In this document: positions 57,570-64,000 of the stretch, piece after piece
Numbering within the stretch: position 1 is the stretch's first letter
How the letters are laid out: every line of letters starts with the position of its first letter
NCBI RefSeq assembly: GCF_000719265.1
Contig: NZ_JOFL01000023.1
Location: 25,099-89,098 of the forward strand
Source of the DNA: Streptomyces roseoverticillatus
GTDB lineage: Bacteria; Actinomycetota; Actinomycetes; Streptomycetales; Streptomycetaceae
DNA: 64,000 nt
Direction of reading: 5' to 3'
The notes under the pieces: generated by a model
Told to the model about the DNA's origin: nothing
The model's input: only the letters and a program-made list of their open reading frames with translations
Database searches by the model: none
Position numbers and translations under genes: made by a program

Positions 57570-59597
57570 ATGAGCAAGAAGCGAGGAAGACTGTCCCGCG
57601 CTGCTATGTCGCCACTCCTCGTCCCTCGGGTGTGGGCATGGCGCACAGCAGGTTTCGCGGTGGCTCTGACACTGCTGGTCGCCATGTGGTGGGCAGGGGC
57701 CGAGCACACCAAGCCGCGAACCCTTGCATGGGAGGCGACGCGGGGATGGTCATGGCTCCATGTCCTGTCCGACTGGCTCGCTCGACTCTTTTATGGTCTG
57801 TCCTCGCTCATCAGCGGCGACAACATCTCGCTTGGTGGCCGGCTGGCCTGCCTGGCGCTCGCCCTGCTCTTCCTGTACGTCGCCTGGCGGGCAACGCGCT
57901 CCTCACTCGCCTACCGGCCTGGGCCGGTGAACGTGGAAAAGTTGGTCGACTCAACGTCCGGGGCAACCACGCCACCTTTGTTGGAGCTGACCGCGCAACT
58001 CAGCAGACTCCTATCCGAGAATGCCCTCTACTCACCCACGACCGTTCCCTCGGACGTGCCCCCGACCGCCTTTCTCGATATTTTGGGCGACGTCGATCTG
58101 GAGAAGCCCGGCTCCTCTATCCCGCGTGCACTCGCTCGGCTGCACCCGAAACTCACCTATAAGGTCAGTGGCGTGCTGCACCTCAAGAGCGAGGGGGCAG
58201 AACGTTACGGCATGACTGTGACTCTCACCGCATACGTGTTCAGCGGAGCTCAGGCGACGACAGTGTGGGGGCGAGACTGGGACGAGGTCGTGAACCAAGC
58301 CGCGAACTGGGTAGTGGCGGCACTGCTGCCGATCACAAAGGCTGGTAGGCGGCCACCCTGGCGCGACTGGTGGGCCCGCAAGCTGCCGACCGAGCTCTTC
58401 ACCGCATACCAGAAAGCGAAGTGGCTGAGTCATAATCAGCGATTCGATGAAGCTCTGGATCTCTATTACGAGGCCCTGAAATACGATCCACAGAATATCT
58501 ACCTGCGGGCCGAGATCGCAGGCACCCAGGAGAAACTTGGTTTGCACATAGACGCCCTCGATACCTGCCAGGGGGCGCTCGCCCTCGATAATCAAAGCCC
58601 GGACAAGTACAGCAAGCGACTATGGCTTCGCAGAAGCCTACGCCCGACCAACTTCCGATACCTCGGACATCCGCGCCGGTTTGTTGAGTTCTTCGGTGTC
58701 CGATACCGGAATGCCGTGATCCTTGGATCGCCCGAGGTAACAGCGGAACAATGGTTCGACCTCAGTGGTCACGTCCACAGAACCGAAGAGCGGGAAAAAA
58801 TCCGGAAACGGCTGCGGCCGACCATCGTAGATCGCTACTGGCCTGCCGCTGTGGACTTGGCGCTCAACGACCTTCCAACAGTGGATAACCGCTGGTTCGC
58901 TGCCACCTACGCTCTCGACCGGCCGTCAGAATTTGAAAAAATTAGGATGAACAAGCGTCGGGTCGAGGAGAACGCGAAGGAGTGGCTCCGGGAGCAGCTT
59001 ACCGTTGTCGGCGCCGACGGATACAGACGCAACAATACGAAGCAACGCAAAGTTGCCGTGGTGTTCCAGAGGGCTTGCGCCCAAGAAATGTACCGGCTTG
59101 CCCGGGACGATATTCATGCTCGCCTTGCGCACTTCACATGGCTCCTCTGGCTCGCCAGGATTCTGTGCAGGGCATTTCCAGGCTACAGCCAGGAGGTTCG
59201 CGCGCCCTACGTCAGTACTCACACCGTTCTGACAATTAACCGGGACGTATGGGCCCCGCTTCGACTGGCATGGGCATCCAGCGTAATCGACCGGCCCGGC
59301 CGCCGGGCCAAGCCGGCGATCCCGCACCGGCCGACGCGGTGGCGGGGAAGAGCCTTTACGCGAAAGGCAAGAGTAATCACATGGAATACGCCTCCCAAAA
59401 AGCTTGAGAGAAGACTTAGGAAGAAACTGAGCCGCCTCCGCCTATCCCCGTTCTCCTGGCCCAGCCGTGAATGGCAGGATCACTACACGGCTGCATGCGT
59501 GTACTCGATCGCCATGGAGAGGCGCAAAGATTTCACAGAACCGAACAATGAAAACTGGCACAAAGAACTGGCGGATCGAGCAGTCGGGCCCTACTAA
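57570..59597 (+). CDS. Large membrane/TPR protein, 3' end apparently frameshifted
   Basis: A 675-residue protein of unknown function. Two transmembrane helices lie at about residues 24-45 and 85-105. A large soluble part follows, with a TPR-like section (AKWLSHNQRFDEALDLYYEALKYDPQNIYLRAEIAG) near residue 300 and a basic C-terminal part. GC content and codon use are lower than in neighbours (AT-rich codons, e.g. near 58790), suggesting acquisition. ATG 57570 has GGAGG five bases upstream. It stops at TAA 59595, but the reading frame seems to continue in the next gene after a one-base shift. Confidence 0.75.
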   Translation: MSKKRGRLSRAAMSPLLVPRVWAWRTAGFAVALTLLVAMWWAGAEHTKPRTLAWEATRGWSWLHVLSDWLARLFYGLSSLISGDNISLGGRLACLALALLFLYVAWRATRSSLAYRPGPVNVEKLVDSTSGATTPPLLELTAQLSRLLSENALYSPTTVPSDVPPTAFLDILGDVDLEKPGSSIPRALARLHPKLTYKVSGVLHLKSEGAERYGMTVTLTAYVFSGAQATTVWGRDWDEVVNQAANWVVAALLPITKAGRRPPWRDWWARKLPTELFTAYQKAKWLSHNQRFDEALDLYYEALKYDPQNIYLRAEIAGTQEKLGLHIDALDTCQGALALDNQSPDKYSKRLWLRRSLRPTNFRYLGHPRRFVEFFGVRYRNAVILGSPEVTAEQWFDLSGHVHRTEEREKIRKRLRPTIVDRYWPAAVDLALNDLPTVDNRWFAATYALDRPSEFEKIRMNKRRVEENAKEWLREQLTVVGADGYRRNNTKQRKVAVVFQRACAQEMYRLARDDIHARLAHFTWLLWLARILCRAFPGYSQEVRAPYVSTHTVLTINRDVWAPLRLAWASSVIDRPGRRAKPAIPHRPTRWRGRAFTRKARVITWNTPPKKLERRLRKKLSRLRLSPFSWPSREWQDHYTAACVYSIAMERRKDFTEPNNENWHKELADRAVGPY

Positions 59598-59621
59598 GGG
59601 CAGAAAGCGGATACACAACGG
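59586..59621 (+). other. Probable one-base frameshift in the TPR gene
   Basis: After GTC GGG (59583-59588), re-reading one G gives GCC CTA CTA AGG GCA GAA and so on, i.e. ALLRAESGYTTVERSWMLSEDPDL. This is a continuous TPR-type tail joining the two genes. Adding one G to the GGG run at 59586-59588 would restore a frame of about 929 codons from 57570 to 60358. Confidence 0.65.
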
Positions 59622-60358
59622 TGGAGCGATCTTGGATGCTCTCCGAGGATCCTGACTTGGCGGCTCTGCGTGGGCACCCAATCTTCAAGAACTTTGAACA
59701 GACCGCGTACCCGAACGCTGAGCCGCCCGGCGACGGGCATGCGCTCATGGAACATGACGATCGCATGGCCAGGTACGACCATCAGTTGATGCGAAGCACC
59801 GCGGAGATAATGGAGTCCGCATGGCTGGAACGGGGGCACAGGGCCCCCGCCGACATCAAGCTACTGGCCGAGTGGCTACATTCCGAGGAAAGGATCTGGG
59901 AACTGCTGAGAGACGTCGCCACCGGACGTGCACGACATTGGCCCGACCGTGTCAAACTCATCAAAGCTGTCCAGAAATGCGATCCTGCTACAGCCACACA
60001 GAAGAAGTATCCGCCGCGCATAAGTGACTCTCCCAATGACGGCGTCAGAAACATCGACGAGACCCTCAAGCAACTGGCGGCTGACCTGGCTCCCCAAGAC
60101 GGCTCCATCGTCGAGCGCAGCCGTACGTGGTCCGCGACGCTGGACGACGCTGAGGCTGCAGGCGAGATTTCCATGGACAAGTACTCAACACGCAACCTAT
60201 GCGCGCACTACGCCGCAGCGTGGCTGAGGCTCCGCATTTGGATGGACTCCGGCCAGCACCTGGAAGTGTTCCAGCAGGCGATACGGCATATCCCCGAGCC
60301 GAAACGTCGTGCGGCGATGGACCCCGAGTTCATCCGGATCACCATCAGCCGTAACTGA
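59621..60358 (+). CDS. Continuation of the TPR protein in a second frame
   Basis: A 245-residue frame starting 24 bases after the upstream stop. Its first residues (WMLSEDPDLAALRGHPIFKNFEQTAYP) are the classic C-terminal end of bacterial TPR proteins, not a natural N-terminus. The rest is helical (LKLLAEWLHSEERIWELLRDVATG-like region) and of unknown role. GTG 59621 or ATG 59636 (GGAG nine bases upstream) could start translation. Its AT-richer composition matches the upstream gene. Best read as the 3' part of one broken gene. Confidence 0.65.
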   Translation: MERSWMLSEDPDLAALRGHPIFKNFEQTAYPNAEPPGDGHALMEHDDRMARYDHQLMRSTAEIMESAWLERGHRAPADIKLLAEWLHSEERIWELLRDVATGRARHWPDRVKLIKAVQKCDPATATQKKYPPRISDSPNDGVRNIDETLKQLAADLAPQDGSIVERSRTWSATLDDAEAAGEISMDKYSTRNLCAHYAAAWLRLRIWMDSGQHLEVFQQAIRHIPEPKRRAAMDPEFIRITISRN

Positions 60359-60444
60359 GCAACCGCCGAAGGCACATAGACTCCGGATGCTTGAGCTGTA
60401 ACGACGCCAACCGATCTGGCGAACTCATCGGCCTGCAGCCGCGC

Positions 60445-61353
60445 TCAGCGCCGCTTGGGCACCGGCACCCGCATCAGGTCCCGGGCGACCGTGAGCTCGC
60501 CCTCGAAGCCCGCCGAACGGGCCTGCCGTTCGAAGACCTCCGGGTCGTCGTACCGCTGCGAGAAGTGCGTCAGCACAAGGTGCCGCACTCCCGCGCCGGC
60601 GGCGACCCGGCCGGCCTGCCCCGCCGTCAGGTGGCCGTGGTCCGCGGCGAGGGCCGCGTCCTCGTCGGTGAACGTCGACTCGATGACGAGCATGTCGCAG
60701 CCCTCGGCCAGCTCGTCCACGCCGTCGCACAGCCGGGTGTCCATCACGAACGCGAACCGCTGCCCGCGCCGCACCTCGCTGACCTCGTCCAGCGTGACCC
60801 CGCCGACCGCGCCCTCGCGCTGCAGCCGGCCGACGTCCGGCCCGCTGATGCCGTGCGCGGCGAGCCGCTCGGGGAGCATCCGCCGCCCGTCGGGCTCGAC
60901 CAGGCGGTAGCCGTAGGACTCGACGGGGTGCGAGAGTCTGCGCGCCTCCAGGCGGTAGGCGGGCCCCTCGTACAGGACCCCGCCCGCGCCGGAGACGGGC
61001 TCCTCGGCGAGCTGGACCGTCTCGCGGTAGGCCGTGGCGTACCGCAGGCGCTCGAAGAAGCGCTTACCGCTGCGCGGGTAGTGCGCGGTGACCGGGTGCG
61101 GCACCTGGTCGAGGTTGATGCGCTGGATCACCCCGGCGAGGCCGAGGGAGTGGTCGCCGTGGAAGTGGGTGACGCACAGCCGGTTCAGGTCGTGCGCGGC
61201 CACCCCGGCGCGCAGCATCTGCCGCTGCGTGCCCTCGCCTGGGTCGAAGAGCAGGCCCTCGCCGTCCCAGCGCAGCACGTAGCCGTTGTGGTTGCGGTGG
61301 CGCGTGGGCACCTGGCTGGCGGTGCCCAGGACGACCAGTTCACGTACGGACAA
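60445..61353 (-). CDS. rnz: Ribonuclease Z
   Basis: A 302-residue metallo-beta-lactamase-fold endonuclease that removes the 3' trailer of tRNA precursors. The metal motif [11 protein letters not shown] is near residue 62. LTHFSQRY and a late ESTFTDED supply other ligands. The start is TTG 61353 ([23 protein letters not shown] follows, a typical N-terminus); no ATG or GTG is available. It lies ten bases after the HIT gene on the same strand, so the two are co-transcribed. Confidence 0.95.
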   Translation of the reverse strand: MSVRELVVLGTASQVPTRHRNHNGYVLRWDGEGLLFDPGEGTQRQMLRAGVAAHDLNRLCVTHFHGDHSLGLAGVIQRINLDQVPHPVTAHYPRSGKRFFERLRYATAYRETVQLAEEPVSGAGGVLYEGPAYRLEARRLSHPVESYGYRLVEPDGRRMLPERLAAHGISGPDVGRLQREGAVGGVTLDEVSEVRRGQRFAFVMDTRLCDGVDELAEGCDMLVIESTFTDEDAALAADHGHLTAGQAGRVAAGAGVRHLVLTHFSQRYDDPEVFERQARSAGFEGELTVARDLMRVPVPKRR

Positions 61354-61363
61354 GGGGTGCTGC

Positions 61364-61720
61364 CTACCCGGGGGGCCAGTTGAAGCCGCGGCCGCCGAGG
61401 ACGTGGGCGTGCGCGTGGAAGACGGTCTGGCCGGCGCCGGCGCCGGTGTTGAAGACGATGCGGAAGCCTTTCTCCCCATTCTCCTGCAGGGCCACCTCGC
61501 CCGCCTCGCGCAGCACGTCGGCGGCGATCCCGGGCTCGGCCGCGGCGAGCGAGCCCGCGTCCGCGTAGTGCACCTTGGGGATGACCAGGACGTGCACGGG
61601 CGCCTGGGGGTTGATGTCGCGGAAGGCGACGGTGGTCTCCGTCTCCTTGACGACGGTCGCGGGCACCTCCCCCTTGACGATCTTGCAGAACAGGCAGTCC
61701 GCCTGCGGTTCTCCCGCCAC
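61364..61720 (-). CDS. HIT-family nucleotide hydrolase
   Basis: A 118-residue histidine-triad protein of the Hint/HinT type, which hydrolyses purine nucleoside phosphoramidates. [16 protein letters not shown] opens the fold, and the triad lies in [10 protein letters not shown]. The two N-terminal cysteines (CLFC) may bind zinc. GTG 61720 has GAGGAG seven bases upstream. It precedes rnz, an arrangement common in Streptomyces. Confidence 0.94.
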   Translation of the reverse strand: MAGEPQADCLFCKIVKGEVPATVVKETETTVAFRDINPQAPVHVLVIPKVHYADAGSLAAAEPGIAADVLREAGEVALQENGEKGFRIVFNTGAGAGQTVFHAHAHVLGGRGFNWPPG

Positions 61721-61781
61721 CGGTGGGCTCCTCACGGGTCGTCGGCTCGTCGGCTCGGTCTCGGCTCCTACGGTCCGGATG

Positions 61782-62942
61782 TTACCGGGCGGCCTCGGCC
61801 CCCTTCTCGCGGGCGGCTTTCAGCCGCTTTTCCTTCGCCTTCTCGGCGGCGTCGCGCTCGTTCCGCCGCTGGGCGGCCCCGTACCACATGGCGAGCACCA
61901 CGGGCACGCCGCCGATCCACACGAGCGCCTGCTCGTAGCCCCGGTCCGTCCAGGGCACGGTCACCAGCAGCACCGCGCAGAGCGTGCCCCACAGCGAGTG
62001 CGCCACGGCCAGCTTCGCGGCGAAGGCGCGCCGGATCACCGACAGCAGGGTGATCTGGGCGCCCCGCGGGAGCTTGAAGTACGTGCGCCAAACGCACAGC
62101 CCCCACCCCACGCACATCAGGAAGAAGAACCACATCCGGGCGCCGAGCGGCGCGGGCAGGGAGGTCGGGTCGTCGCCGGTCGGGAAGGCCCGGGAGGTGA
62201 CGGCGGCGTACAGGAGGCAGAGCAGGGCGACCCAGCGGGTGCGGCGCACCAGGCGCAGGGCGACGTCCTCCAGCTTGGCGACGATGTACGCGCTGCCGGG
62301 GTCGGCTCCCAGAGCGGCGGTGTACTCCCTGGCCAGCTCCGGCAGCCTGAGCTCACGGGTCTCGTCCTTGAGCCCGGCGAGCACGGCGCGCGCGTCGGCG
62401 TCCTCGGGGGCGAAGCTCAGGACGTCGCGCATCACCTGCTGCGCGCCGGCGTTGTCGCCCATGTCCAGCAGGACGTAGTAGCGGGCGAAGTGCGAGGCCG
62501 CGACTTCCGGGCCGAGCCGCACCGCTTCGTCGGCAGCCCGGAGCGCATCCTGGAGGTCGCCCGCGGCACGCAAGGCCGCCGACAGCGACTGGTACGGGGA
62601 GGGGTGGTGCGTGTGCAGTTGCACCGCCTCCCGAGCCGCGGTCACCGCCTCGTCGACCCGGCCCAGGCGCCACAGCGCCTCGCTGCGCAGCATGTGGGCG
62701 TCGCCGTGGTCCGGGTTGACGCGCAGAGCGTTGTACGTGAGGAGCTCGACCGCCGGCCACTTCTGCATCCGGTAGAAGCAGGAGGCGGTCAGGACCAGGG
62801 CGGCGGGGTCGTGCTTGTTCTCCTCGCTCTCGTTCATGTAGGCGAATAGGAGGTCGCGCGCGTCCTCGGTCCGGCCGAGGGCCAGCAGCGCCTCGGCACG
62901 GGCGACGGTGGGATGCTCGCCGCCGTACGGGGTGTCACTCAC
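61782..62942 (-). CDS. TPR-containing membrane protein
   Basis: A 386-residue protein. The N-terminal 210 residues form TPR-like repeats (ARAEALLALGRTEDARDLLFAYMNE, RSEALWRLGRVDEAVTAAREAVQL). Four hydrophobic helices follow at about residues 228-350, and the C-terminus is a charged helix (ERDAAEKAKEKRLKAAREKGAEAAR). GTG 62942 overlaps the control region of the AAA gene; only two bases separate it from that stop. It should be a membrane partner of the upstream AAA ATPase. The function is unknown. Confidence 0.75.
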   Translation of the reverse strand: MSDTPYGGEHPTVARAEALLALGRTEDARDLLFAYMNESEENKHDPAALVLTASCFYRMQKWPAVELLTYNALRVNPDHGDAHMLRSEALWRLGRVDEAVTAAREAVQLHTHHPSPYQSLSAALRAAGDLQDALRAADEAVRLGPEVAASHFARYYVLLDMGDNAGAQQVMRDVLSFAPEDADARAVLAGLKDETRELRLPELAREYTAALGADPGSAYIVAKLEDVALRLVRRTRWVALLCLLYAAVTSRAFPTGDDPTSLPAPLGARMWFFFLMCVGWGLCVWRTYFKLPRGAQITLLSVIRRAFAAKLAVAHSLWGTLCAVLLVTVPWTDRGYEQALVWIGGVPVVLAMWYGAAQRRNERDAAEKAKEKRLKAAREKGAEAAR

Positions 62943-62944
62943 GC

Positions 62945-64000
62945 TCAGAGCATCCTCTTCTTCTTGAGGTACGCGAGCAGCTCGTCGTACTGGCCGCCCT
63001 CGTTGGCGAACTGTGCGACCCTGCGGGCGGAGTCGAACCACGGGCCGGTCGACGCGCGCACCTGGCCGAGGACCGCGAGCAGGTCGTCGGTCTCGATCAT
63101 GCGGGCCCGGCCGGTGCGGACCGAGTCCATCAGGGCGCGCTCGGCGGCGCTCTCGCACAGGTGGCGCAGGTCCGCGCCGGAGAACCCGTCCGTGCGCTTG
63201 ACCAGCTTGCGCAGGTCGATGCGGGCCACCGGGCGGTCCTTGAGGTGGTGGCGCAGGATCGACTCGCGGGCGGGCTCGTCCGGAGGCAGCACCAGGACCG
63301 TGCGGTCGAGGCGGCCGGGGCGGCGCAGGGCGGGGTCGACGTCCCAGGGATGGTTGGTGGCGGCGAGCACGAACAGGCCCTCGTTGGCCTGGGCGTCCAC
63401 GCCGTCCAGCTCGGTCAGCAGCTGGTTGACCGTGGTGCGCAGGCCGGAGTGGCGGATCTGGCTGCGCTTGGCGCCGAGGGCGTCCAGCTCGTCGAGGAAG
63501 ACGACGCAGGGGGCGTTGCGGCGGGCCGTCTCGAAGAGCTCGCGCAGATTGCGCTCGGAGTTGCCGATCCACATGTCGAGGACGTCGGTGATGCTCACCG
63601 TCATGAAGCGGGCGCCCAGCTCGCCGGCGACGGCGCGGGCGATGTACGTCTTGCCGCAGCCGGGCGGCCCGTACATGAGGAGTCCGCCGCGCAGGCTCTT
63701 GCCGTAGAGCTTGCGGAGCTCGGGGTTGCGCATGGGGGCCAGGAAGGCGGCCTCCAGGCGCTCCTTGACCTGCTCCATGCCGCCGACGTCGGCGAGGGAG
63801 AGGCCGGCGGTCTCGACGTCCCAGGCGCTGGCGGCGGCGGGGTCGTCGTCGCCGTGGGCGGAGAGGGGCTGCGGCTCGGGCTCGGACGGCTCTACGAAGC
63901 GGGGCGGGATGACGTCGGAGAGCTCGTCCTCGGCCTGCTTCCAGTCGTAGCGGGGGGCTTCGGCGGGGGCGGGGGCTGCTGCTTCGGCGGGGGCGGCCGG
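62945..64000 (-). CDS. AAA-family ATPase (5' end outside window)
   Basis: The C-terminal 351 residues of an AAA ATPase; the N-terminus lies beyond the right edge. An Ala/Pro/Glu-rich linker at the visible start leads to the ATPase. Walker A is GPPGCGKT, Walker B VVFLDELDAL, and the second region of homology ATNHPWDVDPALRRPGRLDR contains the arginine fingers. A C-terminal helical lid (GFSGADLRHLCESAAERAL) follows. It is a Cdc48/FtsH-like AAA without a visible protease domain. The TPR membrane gene downstream is two bases away, so they act together. Confidence 0.88.
   Translation of the reverse strand, partial: PAAPAEAAAPAPAEAPRYDWKQAEDELSDVIPPRFVEPSEPEPQPLSAHGDDDPAAASAWDVETAGLSLADVGGMEQVKERLEAAFLAPMRNPELRKLYGKSLRGGLLMYGPPGCGKTYIARAVAGELGARFMTVSITDVLDMWIGNSERNLRELFETARRNAPCVVFLDELDALGAKRSQIRHSGLRTTVNQLLTELDGVDAQANEGLFVLAATNHPWDVDPALRRPGRLDRTVLVLPPDEPARESILRHHLKDRPVARIDLRKLVKRTDGFSGADLRHLCESAAERALMDSVRTGRARMIETDDLLAVLGQVRASTGPWFDSARRVAQFANEGGQYDELLAYLKKKRML

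Overview
The window is high-GC actinobacterial DNA, almost certainly from the conserved core of a Streptomyces (or close Kitasatospora-type) chromosome. Pointers are the strong G/C third-position bias, frequent GTG and TTG starts with GGAGG-type ribosome sites, many one- to four-base start/stop overlaps, and a gene set typical of that genus (a zinc-import operon next to zur, leuA behind a leucine-rich leader peptide, DUF6415 and XRE/MmyB-type regulators, sugar ABC transporters without their own ATPase). No rRNA, tRNA, CRISPR array, insertion sequence or prophage was seen.

Layout. 1-4.3 kb: dgt, an FAD oxidoreductase and the 5' part of dnaG, all leftward. 4.4-9.4 kb: a SanA-like envelope protein, a secreted serine protease, a TSUP transporter, an orphan nirD, an SDR and a membrane protein. 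9.6-15.6 kb: a KimA-like potassium transporter, a three-gene sugar ABC cassette and a DUF5937/ArsR-like regulator. 16.2-20.5 kb: ppdK and dusB. 20.5-27.3 kb: an accessory stretch of efflux pumps and oxidoreductases with their own repressors (MFS-MarR, XRE/MFS, AKR-TetR), each with a clear inverted-repeat operator candidate. It also holds a small family of palindromic intergenic repeats. 27.3-32.4 kb: a DUF6415/XRE-TPR pair, a HAD hydrolase, a NarL-type two-component system and a Uma2 nuclease-fold protein.

32.5-41 kb is conserved core: glyS, znuA-znuC-znuB-zur, uppS, recO, a membrane protein and a TerB-like protein. The znu promoter carries two Zur-box-like palindromes and appears leaderless. 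The 5' end of recO is partly duplicated upstream of the gene. 41.3-44.8 kb: leuA with an attenuator-type leader, then a protealysin-like M4 metalloprotease followed by its emfourin-type inhibitor. 44.8-53.8 kb: era, a degenerate cytidine deaminase, a lipoprotein, an XRE/MFS pair, an esterase, then corC-like, ybeY and phoH. This is the usual phoH-ybeY-corC-era neighbourhood with accessory genes inserted.

53.9-57.5 kb holds a PfkB sugar kinase diverging from a GH4 glycosidase, then a secreted HAD phosphatase. 57.6-60.4 kb is less GC-rich and holds a large membrane/TPR gene that looks split by a one-base frameshift. The right end has rnz, a HIT hydrolase, a TPR membrane protein and the C-terminal part of an AAA ATPase, all leftward. 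The most useful leads are the recO duplication, the frameshifted TPR gene, the 11-bp direct repeats before the XRE-TPR regulator, the protease-inhibitor pair, the leaderless Zur-controlled znu promoter and the palindromic repeat family.
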